Below, piece by piece: positions 47,241 through 57,089 of a DNA stretch of 64,000 nucleotides. The first letter of the stretch is position 1. Each line of letters starts with the position of its first letter. Under the pieces are notes generated by a model. It did no database searches, was not told the DNA's origin, and saw only the letters and a program-made list of their open reading frames with translations. The DNA lies in contig JAAHFN010000001.1 in the NCBI GenBank assembly GCA_010672965.1, forward strand, positions 268,118 through 332,117, read 5' to 3'. The position numbers and the translations under genes are program-made. The DNA comes from Oscillatoria sp. SIO1A7 (GTDB lineage: Bacteria > Cyanobacteriota > Cyanobacteriia > Cyanobacteriales > Laspinemataceae).

Positions 47241-47981
47241 ATGGGGTATGGCTTGTATCTCTATGGGATTTTCCCAGCGCCTGGACCGCAAAAATTGCAC
47301 CTGCAAGGCTTGGACAAGCAACCCGTGCAGATAAAAATTATTGATGAATTTGCCTTTTTGTATTCCGAAGCGCAGCAAGAACGATATCTGGCGAGCCGTC
47401 GCAATTTGCTCGGTCACGAAAAAGTGCTAGAGGCAGCAATGGAAAAAGGCTATCGTACTCTGCTACCTTTGCAATTTGGATCTATTGTCTCGGAGTGGGA
47501 GTCCGCAGCGGATAGCCTGACAATTCCCTACGGCGCTAATTTGAAAGAGCTATTTGCTAAATTAGAAGGAAGGCGGGAGGTGGGAGTAAAGATTTTTTGG
47601 GAAACTTCAGCGGAACTGCAGTTGCTGCTGGAGGAGAACCAAGAATTAAAGGCAAAACGCGATCGCCTAGAAGGAACGCCCTTGAGTATGGAGCAGACAA
47701 TCGCGATCGGCCAAGAACTCGAAGGAGCCCTCCAGAACCGACAAGAAAAAATTATCGAGGAATTTCAAGCTGCTCTCAACCCTTTAGCCTTAGAAATTGT
47801 AGAAAACGATTTGCTAACGGATACCATGATTTACAACGCTGCTTATCTGATTCCTTGGCAAGAGGAAACGGATTTTGGCGAGCGAGTAGAATCCCTCGAT
47901 CGCAAATTTAACGGTCGCCTCCGCATTCGTTACAACAACTTCACCGCCCCTTTCAACTTCGCTACTCTCAATCCCGATTAA
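47241..47981 (+). CDS. gvpF: Gas vesicle protein GvpF/GvpL
   Basis: 246 residues, normal for the family. The start GYGLYLYGIFP, the segment EKYL/ERYLASRRNLLGHEKVLE, LLPLQFGSIV, and the end RLRIRYNNFTAPFNFA match cyanobacterial GvpF closely. GvpF is a minor gas-vesicle component or assembly factor that binds GvpA. The gene is followed by gvpG (46-bp gap) in the same direction. The structural genes gvpA/C and gvpN/J/K that usually precede it are absent here; an antiporter gene lies upstream instead. Confidence 0.93.
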   Translation: MGYGLYLYGIFPAPGPQKLHLQGLDKQPVQIKIIDEFAFLYSEAQQERYLASRRNLLGHEKVLEAAMEKGYRTLLPLQFGSIVSEWESAADSLTIPYGANLKELFAKLEGRREVGVKIFWETSAELQLLLEENQELKAKRDRLEGTPLSMEQTIAIGQELEGALQNRQEKIIEEFQAALNPLALEIVENDLLTDTMIYNAAYLIPWQEETDFGERVESLDRKFNGRLRIRYNNFTAPFNFATLNPD

Positions 47982-48027
47982 TTCCTGCTTTGCCTTTTCA
48001 CCCACCATTAGCCCGGATAGAAAAATT

Positions 48028-48267
48028 ATGATTCTGCGTCTGCTAACCTTACCTATCTCTGGTCCGATTCAAGGCATCACCTGGATTGGCGAACAAATCC
48101 TAGAGCGAGCTAATGCCGAATTGGACGACAAAGAGAATTTACAGAAAAAGCTCTTGGCCTTACAATTAGCCTTTGACTTAGGCGAAATGTCTGAAGAAGA
48201 GTTTGAAGAGCAAGAAGAAGAGTTATTGCTCGCGATTGAGGAAATGGAAAAGAATAGTCAGGAATAG
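48028..48267 (+). CDS. gvpG: Gas vesicle protein GvpG
   Basis: 79 residues. The start LRLLTLPISGPIQGITWIGE followed by an acidic coiled coil (ELDDKENLQKKLLALQ; EEEFEEQEEELL) is characteristic of GvpG, an assembly protein acting with GvpF/L. It probably shares a transcript with gvpF. The stop TAG is followed directly by AATTTGGGCATGGGG, the first unit of a G-rich array. Confidence 0.93.
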   Translation: MILRLLTLPISGPIQGITWIGEQILERANAELDDKENLQKKLLALQLAFDLGEMSEEEFEEQEEELLLAIEEMEKNSQE

Positions 48268-48268
48268 G

Positions 48269-48622
48269 AATTTGGGCATGGGGCATTGGGCATTGGGCAT
48301 GGGGAGGGGAAGACCCGGGGACCGGGGGACAAGGGGACTCGGAGGATGTTCACCTTGTGAGGGTGGAAAATTCCGCTATTTTCCCGATCGCGCTTCTGGA
48401 GCTGGAAAAGCCTAAGGGAATGGAGGTTTCCAAGGGTTGTAACCAATTGGAGTGAAAAAAGCCTCAGAGTCAACACCGTTATATTACCTCTCTCCCCTTG
48501 TCTCCTTGTCTCCTTGTCTCCTTGTCTCCTTGTCCCCTTGTCCCCTTGTCCCCGGGTCTCCCCAATGCCCAATGCCCAATGCCCAATGCCCAATGCCCAA
48601 TGCCCAATGCCCAAATTTAATA
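48269..48622. repeat. Inverted GGGCATT arrays between gvpG and gvpV
   Basis: TTTGGGCATGGGGCATTGGG units (48272-48303) face ATGCCCA units (48565-48615). Between them are a family G element (48350-48478) and a CTTGTCTC octamer array (48495-48552). Both gvp stop codons touch the arrays. Confidence 0.9.
48350..48478 (+). repeat. Dispersed ~130-bp element, family G, copy 3
   Basis: Contains CGCTATTTTCCCGATCGCG, GGAGCTGGAAAAGCCTAAGG and the end GTGAAAAAAGCCTCAGAG plus TCAACACC. Homologous to 28924-29065. Confidence 0.65.
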
Positions 48623-48964
48623 TTCCAACACCACTGTTTCAAAATTGTTCTCGGGTGGGTTTGCTGCATCCTTCTGGAGTTGCGATCGCGCCCCTTCCGC
48701 TAGAGCTGGCGTTTGCTGGTTAGATGGGGTATTTGTCCGCAATTGACGAGCTACATCTTCTGCCTCAGCAATGTCCTTGTCCAAAACATCCAGGCGCTGA
48801 CAAATCTGTTGGCGTCTGCTTTCGATGGTTTGCAGTTCTTGCTGGAGGCGTTGCTTTTCTACCACTAGCTGATAGACTCTCAGATAGGCCGTGGCCTCCG
48901 ACTGCTGGCGGGGCATAGCGGTGAGCTTGGGACGAATGGTCTTGCGAGGGAAAGGCGATCGCAT
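48617..48964 (-). CDS. gvpV: Gas vesicle protein GvpV-like
   Basis: 115 residues. A basic N terminus (RKTIRPKLTAMPRQQSEAT) leads to a long coiled coil (VEKQRLQQELQTIESRRQQ; RLDVLDKDIAEAEDVARQL) and a short acidic end. This is the layout of cyanobacterial GvpV, a poorly understood gas-vesicle accessory protein; the position next to gvpG supports it. It is transcribed towards gvpG, not with it as in many cyanobacterial clusters. It could also be an unrelated coiled-coil protein. Confidence 0.7.
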   Translation of the reverse strand: MRSPFPRKTIRPKLTAMPRQQSEATAYLRVYQLVVEKQRLQQELQTIESRRQQICQRLDVLDKDIAEAEDVARQLRTNTPSNQQTPALAEGARSQLQKDAANPPENNFETVVLEY

Positions 48965-49009
48965 AAATCTCTCCTAGCAATTTTCTATTCTTATATTCTA
49001 CAGGATTGA

Positions 49010-49590
49010 GGGGTTTAGGGTGTGGGGTGTGGGGTGTGGGGTGTCGGGTGTGGGGTGTAGGCGGAAATTAGGGTGTAGGGTGTGGGGTGTGGGGTGTGGG
49101 GTGTAGGCGGAAATTAGGGTGTAGGGTGTAGGGTGTAGGGTGTGGGGTGTGGGGTGTGGGGAATTGGGAATTGGAAATTGGGAATTGGAAAAGTAAATAG
49201 TGAATAGTTAGATAAATAATTAGGTTTCTTGACTTTTGACTTTTGAATTTTGACTTTTGACTTTTGTCTTCCCCCTCTCCCTTGTCTTCCCCCCACACCC
49301 CACACCCTACACCCCACACCCTACACCTAGGGTGTTGATTTTGAGGCTTTTTCACGCTAATTAGTGAAGGAGCGGGAGCGTTAGCTATAGAAACCAGAAA
49401 CCTCCCTCCCTTTAGGATTTTCCGGCTCCCGAAAGCGGTCGTAAAAAAGCATGAATTTTCCCCACACCCTACACCCGACACCCGACACCCGACACCCTAC
49501 ACCCTACACCCTACACCCCACACCCCACACCCCACACCCCACACCCCACACCCCACACCCTACACCCCACACCCTACACCCTACAACCTA
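49010..49590. repeat. Large inverted heptamer array with family G copy
   Basis: GGGTGTGGGGTGTAGGC units at 49016-49160, GAATTGGGAATTGGAAATTG at 49160-49190, a TTTTGACTT octamer run at 49225-49268, then CACCCTACACCCC units at 49290-49330 and 49462-49590. The family G element (49333-49463) sits inside. The first unit on the right contains the stop of the minus-strand gene ending at 49588. No gene. Confidence 0.9.
49333..49463 (-). repeat. Dispersed ~130-bp element, family G, copy 4
   Basis: On the minus strand: AAATTCATGCTTTTTTACG, ACCGCTTTCGGGAGCCGG, GTGAAAAAGCCTCAAAATCA. Same word order as the other three copies. Confidence 0.65.
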
Positions 49591-52500
49591 TTCCCTAAAA
49601 ATCTTATTTAGCAAATCATTGTTAGCCTGAGATTGATAGACTTTAGCAATCAAAGCCCTTGCGTCGGAGCTGTTGAGGGGTTTGGCGAAAAAGTAACCTT
49701 GAGCGTTGTCGCATCCGATCGCCTTCAGCTCGGCCAATTGCTCGGCGGTTTCTACTCCTTCGGCAATGACATCCATATCTAAGGTATGAGCTAGGGTGAC
49801 TATGGCTTGGACAATCTTAGTATTTTTACTTTCCGTGCCAATGCGGTTGATGAAAGAGCGATCGATTTTCAAAGTATTGCATGGAAACTGGTGCAAGTAG
49901 CTAAAAGAAGAATAACCAGTGCCGAAGTCATCTAGAGACAGACTAACTCCCCGTTCTCTGACAGAAAAAAGCTTTTCCATCGCGGACTCGGTATTCTCGA
50001 TTAACACGCTTTCGGTAATTTCCAGCTTCAAACTGCTTGGATCGAGACCCGTTTCCTCTAGAGCCAGATCTATTTCTTCTAGCAAATCCGGCTGTAAAAA
50101 CTGTTTGCCAGACAAATTCACGCTCATGGTCAAGGGTTCTTGGCTAGCAAAGTCCTGCCCCATTGAGGCTTTGCCCCGGTAAACCACTAGAAACAACTGC
50201 CACTGGCGCAGTTGGCGGCAAGCTTCTTGAAGAATCCAATTGCCTAGGGGGACGATTAGGCCGCTTTCTTCTGCAATCGGGATGAATTCTGCCGGTGAAA
50301 TAGGGCCGCGAGTGGGGTGATTCCAGCGTACTAGAGCCTCGAAACCGACTAGAGAGCCAGTAGCCAGGGAGAAAATCGGCTGGTAAGCTAGCCAAAGAGC
50401 CGAAGATGAAGATTTTGCCGATGAAGCTTTTGCCGATGAAGATTTTGCCGATGAAGGTTTTAGCGATGAAGATTTTGCCGATGAAGGTTGTGACTTTAGT
50501 TTCACGATCGCCCCAGGACTATGTTCCCAATCGCCCACCACTTCTTCTATAGCTCGGCGCAGGTCGTTTTCCAACTGCAAGAGAGCTACAGCGCGATCGC
50601 GCATGGCCTTATCAAAAACAACGGACCGAGCCCGACCCATCTCCTTAGCTCGGTACATGGCCAAGTCTGCATCTCGCAGCAGGTCTGCGGGTCGGAGATA
50701 ATCGCTAGAACTAAGAGCAATACCAATACTGGCGGTGACATGCAGTTCGTTCCCGTGAAGGGCGAACGGCTCTTTAAGATTATTGTGGATTTTATCTGCT
50801 ATCTCTATAGCCTCGCTAGGGTCTTTGATATTTTCCAGCAGAACGACGTAATGGTCTCCTCCCAACCGCGCTAAGGTATCTCCAGAACGCATACAAGCCT
50901 GTAGCCGCAGGGAAATGACAATCAGCAGCATATCTCCCACAGTATGGCCGAGGCTGTCGTTTACGACCTTGAACCTGTCTAGGTCAATAAACAAAATTGC
51001 CAACAAACCATCCTGTTGGTATCTAATTTTGGCGGCTCCGAGTCGTAGGCGTTCCATAAATAGCCCCCGATTCGCCAATCCCGTCAGGGAATCGTGATAG
51101 GCTTGGTGGGTTAATTGCTCTTCAGCGGCTTTGCGATGGCTAATGTCGCTCTGCACGCCGATAAAATTAGTCAGCTCCCCTCGCTCGTTATAAACTGGCG
51201 AAACATGCAGCTCGTTCCAGAAAAGAGTGCCATCCTTGCGGTAATTTCGCAATTCCACCGTACAGTCGCGCCCTTCTTTTATAGCTGCGCGCAGCTCCTC
51301 TAATTCAGATTGATTGCGGTCTTTGCCAAGTAAAAACCGGCTATTGCGTCCGATACATTCGGCAGCGGAATAGCCCGTAATCTCCTCGTAACTGGGATTT
51401 ACATACACTAATACATTATCTTTGGTAGCATCGGTAATAACAATACCATCGCTACTGGCTGCGATCGCCCTTTCCAACAGGCGCAAGCGTTCCTCTTGTT
51501 GCTTGCGTTCTGTCACATCCCGCGAATTCACCACCAACCCTCTGATGCTAGCATCCTCCAACCTGTTGCTACCCACCGCCTCCAAATAAACCCACCTCGT
51601 CTCGCCTTCGCTTTCTGCTTCAGCTCGACCAAAACGAAACTCTATTTCCACCGTCCGTTGGGCATCTAGGAGCGCTAATGCTAATGTCTCCATTACCCTT
51701 TCTCGGTCTTCTGGGTGAATGTAGTCGAAAGCATTTTGTCCCACTAATTCTGCCGGATTGTAACCGAGAATACGCTCTGCAGAGGGACTTTGATAGAAGA
51801 TAGTTCCGTTAGGTTCTAGAATCGTAATTAGGTCGGAAGAGTTCTGCACTAAGGAACGGAAGCGCTCTTCGCTTTTGGCCAGGGCATCTACTGCCAAATG
51901 GCGATCGTTAATATCCAAAGCACTGAAACATACTCCGATTACCTCGTCGCCATCGTCAAAAACTGGATGATACCTGAATTCAAACCATTTTTCTCCGGCT
52001 TGGCTCTCTATCTTTTTTTGAAAGTGAATATCCCGTCCTTGAAGTGCCCCTTGAAAATCTAGATCGAATTTTTCTAATATTGCTTGGTTTATATAATCGT
52101 GAATTGAATTCCCTTCCTCTAGTTCCTTGCCCCAAATGCTTGGTGCCGTTTCTCTAGCTAGTTTATTAAATGCTTGAATCTTATAATCGCGGTCTATCAG
52201 TACAATAGATTGCACTGATGAATTAAAAATAGCCTTTAACTTGGCCTCTGATTCTGTCAGGGCAGCCTCTGTTTGTTTGCGATCGGTTACATCCATAAAT
52301 GTTCCAGTTAAACGCAAGCTCTCGGTCGTGGCATCCCAGGTAACATTTCCTCGGACTGCAATCCAGCGCGTGCAACCGTCCGGTAGCAATATACGGTGTT
52401 CGATTTTTAACACCCCTCTATCTTTAACCGTGCTGGCGATCGCTTCTTTGACCCCAGTCAACTCCTCGGGATGGATAACTTGCCAATAATCTTCGGCAGT

Positions 52501-53313
52501 ATCCGAACCGGCAGGCAATCCCAAAATCAACTTTGCTTCATAAGACCAAACGATAGTTTCCGCATCTAGATCCCAATCCCACCTTGCTAAATTGGCCCCA
52601 TTGAGTACCATTTGTAGCCTGGATTCGCTTTCTTCCAGAGCCTTATCGGAACGCAAGCGCTCCAGTTCTGCTGAGGCCCGCGCTGCCAAAAACCTCAGAC
52701 TCAATATGGCTTGCTCTTCAAGGCATAACGGTTTGTCGTCTAAAACGTAGATAGCGCCTAGAGTTTTTCCCTTGCGATCGCGCATAGCAATACCCAGATA
52801 ACTCTCGGCACCGAGGGCAGCCAAATCCTTATTTTTGGGAAAGCGCTGCTGAATTCCGGAGGATTGCAAGCATATTCCTTCTTGGACTGCTATCTTCCAG
52901 GGCGCAAGCGTCAGATCCAGTTTGCAATTCGACTGAATTTGGCCGTCGGCGCAGAACGCCAATACCTTCAGTCGATCTTGTCTTGCTCCGACTAATTCTG
53001 AGAGTAATACATAGCGCGTCCCCAATACCGACGCCACCGATCGCGCCCATCCTGGAAAAAACTTGTCCCCAGAAAACTCTGTCGTACCTTCGACTAGCTT
53101 TTGCATCAATGCGGTCTCTGTCAGAGACGAAGGCGGGCAACCCCTATTGCTTGTCCTGACGGGTTTTGCTCCTGCCTGCTGCGGGGCGATCGCTTCACTA
53201 GCCTGACTATTGGCAGAGTAACTTAGGCCCCCATAATCCGCCCTGTTTTCTAGCGTTGGCTTTTTTCTTTCTTGCCCCGTATTTTTTTCGTTCTTTGTAG
53301 GCTCAACTAACAT
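49588..53313 (-). CDS. GAF-PAS-GGDEF-EAL signalling protein with degenerate GGDEF
   Basis: 1241 residues. A GAF domain (about 80-220) is followed by four PAS/PAC domains (230-730; for example DWDLDAETIVWSYEAKLILG, VNPSYEEITGYSAAECIG), a GGDEF-fold domain (about 745-905) whose signature is GGDHY instead of GGDEF, and an EAL domain with intact EALVRW, DDFGTGYSS and KIDRSFI. It should be a c-di-GMP phosphodiesterase rather than a cyclase. At the GGDEF/EAL boundary, between LRRAIE and LAYQPIF, about 45 extra residues (SSAKSSS repeats) are encoded by a 15-30-bp tandem repeat at 50400-50490. No transmembrane segment. The stop lies beside a heptamer array. Confidence 0.92.
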   Translation of the reverse strand: MLVEPTKNEKNTGQERKKPTLENRADYGGLSYSANSQASEAIAPQQAGAKPVRTSNRGCPPSSLTETALMQKLVEGTTEFSGDKFFPGWARSVASVLGTRYVLLSELVGARQDRLKVLAFCADGQIQSNCKLDLTLAPWKIAVQEGICLQSSGIQQRFPKNKDLAALGAESYLGIAMRDRKGKTLGAIYVLDDKPLCLEEQAILSLRFLAARASAELERLRSDKALEESESRLQMVLNGANLARWDWDLDAETIVWSYEAKLILGLPAGSDTAEDYWQVIHPEELTGVKEAIASTVKDRGVLKIEHRILLPDGCTRWIAVRGNVTWDATTESLRLTGTFMDVTDRKQTEAALTESEAKLKAIFNSSVQSIVLIDRDYKIQAFNKLARETAPSIWGKELEEGNSIHDYINQAILEKFDLDFQGALQGRDIHFQKKIESQAGEKWFEFRYHPVFDDGDEVIGVCFSALDINDRHLAVDALAKSEERFRSLVQNSSDLITILEPNGTIFYQSPSAERILGYNPAELVGQNAFDYIHPEDRERVMETLALALLDAQRTVEIEFRFGRAEAESEGETRWVYLEAVGSNRLEDASIRGLVVNSRDVTERKQQEERLRLLERAIAASSDGIVITDATKDNVLVYVNPSYEEITGYSAAECIGRNSRFLLGKDRNQSELEELRAAIKEGRDCTVELRNYRKDGTLFWNELHVSPVYNERGELTNFIGVQSDISHRKAAEEQLTHQAYHDSLTGLANRGLFMERLRLGAAKIRYQQDGLLAILFIDLDRFKVVNDSLGHTVGDMLLIVISLRLQACMRSGDTLARLGGDHYVVLLENIKDPSEAIEIADKIHNNLKEPFALHGNELHVTASIGIALSSSDYLRPADLLRDADLAMYRAKEMGRARSVVFDKAMRDRAVALLQLENDLRRAIEEVVGDWEHSPGAIVKLKSQPSSAKSSSLKPSSAKSSSAKASSAKSSSSALWLAYQPIFSLATGSLVGFEALVRWNHPTRGPISPAEFIPIAEESGLIVPLGNWILQEACRQLRQWQLFLVVYRGKASMGQDFASQEPLTMSVNLSGKQFLQPDLLEEIDLALEETGLDPSSLKLEITESVLIENTESAMEKLFSVRERGVSLSLDDFGTGYSSFSYLHQFPCNTLKIDRSFINRIGTESKNTKIVQAIVTLAHTLDMDVIAEGVETAEQLAELKAIGCDNAQGYFFAKPLNSSDARALIAKVYQSQANNDLLNKIFRE

Positions 53314-53846
53314 ATACGCTACTTTTCTCGCCCGAGGTTAATCTACATCCCAATAAACTCCGAAGCACCTCCGAAATTATTGTAATATTTTTAGTGACAA
53401 TATGAAAAAAATCTTAATTTAACTTTTTTTAAACTTCATCAAACTTAACAAAAATTTTCCCCAAACATTGCTGCGGTATCTTAGAAGACATTATGATTTG
53501 CCTACATAACTGTCTATGCGGCTAAATATATCTTATGCGAGCTAGCACTTTTGCAAGTTTTAAGTTTTCAAGTTTAAGGTTTAATTGTTTATATGCATAA
53601 AACAAGTTACAGACAAGTTATTAATGTCAAAAGCTCAAAACTTAAAACTCAACGCGAAACAGCCAAAACTGCTATGCAATGGGGGTAGTGAGTTTCTTAT
53701 GCTAGAAAAAGCAAAATTGGGACTTACAGAACGGCGCTTTTTGTAGCGTGCTGAATTAGTATAAGACACTATATGTAGATTTAGTTCCTATAATTTGCGT
53801 AAGTCCTCAAAATATTGCCGATGTCGTTAGCGAAAAAAAATCTGAA
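53314..53846. other. Spacer upstream of acnB with a MITE
   Basis: AT-rich, with AACTTTTTTTAAACTTCATC-type runs and a TTTTAAGTTTTCAAGTTTAAGG stretch. A family B element at 53721-53806 ends 41 bp before the acnB start, so it may carry or disturb the promoter. No gene. Confidence 0.7.
53721..53806. mobile_element. MITE family B, copy 3 (divergent)
   Basis: Left end GGGACTTACAGA, right end TTGCGTAAGTCC, 86 bp. The left end has drifted from the family consensus. Confidence 0.65.
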
Positions 53847-56468
53847 ATGCTAAAATCTTATCGCCAACAAGTTACAGAGAGAGGAGCTTTGGGCATTCCC
53901 GCCCTGCCCTTAACAGCGGAGCAAACTGCGGATTTGTGCGAGTTGCTTAAAAAACCACCGGCTGGGGAAGAAGAAGCCTTATTAGAGCTGTTGCGCGATC
54001 GCGTTCCTCCTGGAGTGGATGGAGCTGCATATGTCAAAGCGTCTTTTTTAACGGCGATCGCCAAAAGCGAAGTTAGCTCTCCCCTAATTTCTCCCCTAAA
54101 AGCCATAGAACTACTGGGCACAATGGTCGGAGGCTACAACGTGCAATCCCTAGTAGATATGCTCCAGCATTCTCAGACAGACCCAAAAAACGAGGACCTA
54201 GGGAAAGCAGCGGTAGAAGCTCTCAGCAAAATCCTGCTAGTTTACGACGCCTTCCACGACGTTCTAGAGCTATCGAAAAGCAACCCTTACGCCAAGCAGG
54301 TCATCGACTCTTGGGCAGAAGGAGAGTGGTTCGCATCTCGATCGCCCCTCCCAGAAGCCATTACCGTCACGGTCTTCAAAGTTCCTGGAGAAACCAACAC
54401 CGACGACCTCTCTCCTGCTCCCCATGCCACCACTCGGCCCGATATTCCCCTCCATGCCCTAGTAATGCTAGAGTCTCGGATGCCTGGTGCCCTGGAAACC
54501 ATTGCCCAGCTCAAAGAAAAAGGGCATCCGGTGGCGTATGTCGGAGATGTAGTGGGTACGGGCTCTTCCCGCAAGTCCGCCATCAATTCTCTTTTGTGGC
54601 ATATCGGCGAAGATATTCCCTTCGTGCCCAACAAGCGAGCCGGGGGATATATTCTCGGTGGAGCGATCGCCCCTATCTTCTTCAATACTGCCGAAGACTC
54701 CGGAGCCTTGCCCATCGAATGCGACGTTACCAAGATGGAAACTGGCGAGACAATTACCATCCATCCTTATAAAGGAGAAATTACCAACGAAGCCGGGGAA
54801 GTAATCTCCAGTTTTACTCTGAAACCAGAAACTATTTTTGATGAAGTCCGCGCTGGTGGTCGGATTCCCTTGCTGATTGGCCGCAGCCTCACGGACAAAA
54901 CTCGGGAAGCTCTTGGTCTAGAACCGAGCGATCGCTTCATCCGACCGACAATACCCGCCGAAAGCAACAAAGGCTTCACCCTAGCTCAAAAAATGGTTGG
55001 CAAAGCCTGCGGTGTAGCCGGCGTGCGTCCGGGCACCTCCTGCGAACCCGTAATGAGTGCCGTCGGTTCCCAGGACACCACCGGACCGATGACCCGCGAC
55101 GAACTCAAAGAACTCGCCTGTCTCGGCTTCTCCGCCGACATGGTGATGCAGAGCTTTTGCCATACTGCTGCCTATCCCAAGCCAGTTGATATCAAAACTC
55201 ACCAAGAAATGCCGGATTTCTTTGCCTCGCGAGGTGGCGTAGCCCTGCGTCCGGGAGATGGCATCATCCATTCCTGGCTCAATCGGATGCTACTTCCCGA
55301 TACCGTAGGCACTGGCGGCGACTCCCACACCCGCTTCCCCTTGGGCATTTCCTTCCCCGCCGGTTCTGGATTAGTCGCCTTTGCTGCGGCCTTGGGAGTT
55401 ATGCCCCTGGATATGCCGGAATCTGTATTGGTGCGCTTCACTGGAAAGCTTCAGCCCGGAGTGACCCTGCGGGATATTGTCAATGCTATTCCCTATGTGG
55501 CCATCCAGAAAGGTCTGCTCACCGTGCCCAAGAAGAACAAAAAGAATGTCTTCGGCGGACGGATTATGGAGATGGAAGGTTTGCCGGACTTGAAGCTAGA
55601 GCAAGCCTTTGAGCTAACCGATGCTACGGCAGAGCGCTCTTGTTCCGGCTCTACTATTAAGCTCGGGGTGGAGACGATTGCCGAATATCTGCGATCGAAT
55701 ATTGCCTTACTTAAAAATATGGTGGCGCGAGGGTATAAAGACGAGCGCACCATCATGCGTCGCGTAGCCAAGATGGAGCAGTGGTTGGCCAATCCCGAAC
55801 TCATGTCCGCCGATGCCGATGCCGAATATGCCGAGACCGTCGAAGTTGACCTAAATCAAATAACCGAACCAATCGTCGCCGCTCCGAACGATCCGGATAA
55901 TGTCAAGTTAATGTCCGAATGTACCGGGGATAAAATTGACGAGGTATTCATCGGATCTTGCATGACCAATATCGGTCACTATCGCGCTGCCGCCAAAGTG
56001 CTAGAAGGTGCCGGCCCGGTAAAGGTGCGGCTCTGGATTTGTCCCCCCACTCGCATGGATGAAAAGCAATTGCGAGAAGAAGGAATGTATGGCATTTTTG
56101 CCGCTGCTGGCGCTCGCACGGAAATGCCCGGGTGCAGTCTCTGTATGGGCAACCAGGCTCGGGTTGGCGATGGCACTACTGTCTTCTCGACTTCTACTCG
56201 CAATTTCAATAACCGCATGGGCAAAGGAGCCCGCGTTTATCTCGGTTCCGCAGAACTAGCAGCGGTCTGCGCCCTATTGGGTCGGATTCCTTCTCCAGAG
56301 GAATATTTAGAGATTGTCTCTAAGAAAATCGATCCCTTTGCGGCGGATTTGTATCGCTATCTCAATTTCAATGAGATGGTTGGTTTTGAGGATGAAGGTC
56401 GCGTCATTCCTGTTGAGGAAATGCCCAAAATAGAAGAGTTTCGCGAGCTAACTGCAGGGGCTGTATAG
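53847..56468 (+). CDS. acnB: Aconitate hydratase B
   Basis: 873 residues, full length for AcnB. The N-terminal HEAT-like domain ([20 protein letters not shown]) is followed by the swivel domain with [15 protein letters not shown] and then the 4Fe-4S aconitase core. Cluster Cys residues are in [13 protein letters not shown] and [29 protein letters not shown] is the substrate-binding segment. It interconverts citrate and isocitrate and possibly 2-methylisocitrate. It is the usual cyanobacterial aconitase. A MITE A begins 10 bp after the stop. Confidence 0.98.
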   Translation: MLKSYRQQVTERGALGIPALPLTAEQTADLCELLKKPPAGEEEALLELLRDRVPPGVDGAAYVKASFLTAIAKSEVSSPLISPLKAIELLGTMVGGYNVQSLVDMLQHSQTDPKNEDLGKAAVEALSKILLVYDAFHDVLELSKSNPYAKQVIDSWAEGEWFASRSPLPEAITVTVFKVPGETNTDDLSPAPHATTRPDIPLHALVMLESRMPGALETIAQLKEKGHPVAYVGDVVGTGSSRKSAINSLLWHIGEDIPFVPNKRAGGYILGGAIAPIFFNTAEDSGALPIECDVTKMETGETITIHPYKGEITNEAGEVISSFTLKPETIFDEVRAGGRIPLLIGRSLTDKTREALGLEPSDRFIRPTIPAESNKGFTLAQKMVGKACGVAGVRPGTSCEPVMSAVGSQDTTGPMTRDELKELACLGFSADMVMQSFCHTAAYPKPVDIKTHQEMPDFFASRGGVALRPGDGIIHSWLNRMLLPDTVGTGGDSHTRFPLGISFPAGSGLVAFAAALGVMPLDMPESVLVRFTGKLQPGVTLRDIVNAIPYVAIQKGLLTVPKKNKKNVFGGRIMEMEGLPDLKLEQAFELTDATAERSCSGSTIKLGVETIAEYLRSNIALLKNMVARGYKDERTIMRRVAKMEQWLANPELMSADADAEYAETVEVDLNQITEPIVAAPNDPDNVKLMSECTGDKIDEVFIGSCMTNIGHYRAAAKVLEGAGPVKVRLWICPPTRMDEKQLREEGMYGIFAAAGARTEMPGCSLCMGNQARVGDGTTVFSTSTRNFNNRMGKGARVYLGSAELAAVCALLGRIPSPEEYLEIVSKKIDPFAADLYRYLNFNEMVGFEDEGRVIPVEEMPKIEEFRELTAGAV

Positions 56469-56478
56469 CACTAAGCTA

Positions 56479-56615
56479 TAGAGTTTCTAAAATAAGTGTA
56501 ACCCGCAAAACGTAGGGGCGACAGCATCCCCGAGACAATCTCAGCTCTCCGAACGGGAACTTGCCTTTTTGGGATGCTTCGCCCCAGAAACGTCACATCA
56601 ATTTGAGAACCGCTA
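56479..56615. mobile_element. MITE family A, full copy next to acnB stop
   Basis: Ends TAGAGTTTCTAAAATAAGTG and GAGAACCGCTA, with TA on both sides (56477-56478, 56616-56617). Body GTAGGGGCGACAGCATCCCC and TGGGATGCTTCGCCCC. It starts 10 bp after acnB, so it forms its 3' UTR. CAGCAGT repeats follow (56618-56650). Confidence 0.85.
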
Positions 56616-56713
56616 TATCAGCAGTCAGCAGTCAGCAGTCAGCAGTCAGCTAAAGTTCTGCCATCTTATATTACGCATATATGCGCGTTTTGATTCCTGT
56701 CCACATTGGCAGC

Positions 56714-56836
56714 TTACTCAGCCCCTTCGAGCTTCTCCCTCAAAATCGCTTCTACCTCAGCTTCGGGATTTGCGAGTTCAAAAGGATAGCGGGCGATCGC
56801 AATGGAGTTGGCAGGGAAATCATATCGTTTTTAAAT
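56714..56836 (-). pseudogene. C-terminal fragment of an unknown gene
   Basis: The minus strand reads KRYDFPANSIAIARYPFELA, then NPEAEVEAILREKLEGAE and a TAA at 56714-56716. The composition is that of real coding DNA but the 5' part is replaced by non-coding sequence. Family not recognised. Between here and 57040: GCGGGACGCCCGCC and GGGGCGATTCGCGAATCGCCCC palindromes. Confidence 0.35.
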
Positions 56837-57039
56837 TTTGGATAATGAATTGGTACAAAAAGCGGGACTTGTCACCGGGCAGACGGGGGCAGGCGGGACG
56901 CCCGCCCTACGGAATATTTTATATTCTAGTCATTTCCAATAAAAACGAGACAAGATGTAGGGGCGATTCGCGAATCGCCCCTACATTTAGGAAGACCGTA
57001 AATGTCTCATCCTTAATTGAAATGACTATACTATTTTAA

Positions 57040-57089
57040 TTCCCAATGCCCAATTCCCCATGCCCAATTACCCATGCCCAATTCCCCAT
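57040..57089. repeat. G-rich array at CHAT gene stop
   Basis: In the sense of the minus-strand gene it reads ATGGGGAATTGGGCATGGG, TAATTGGGCATGGGG and so on, starting directly after the TAA. Confidence 0.8.
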
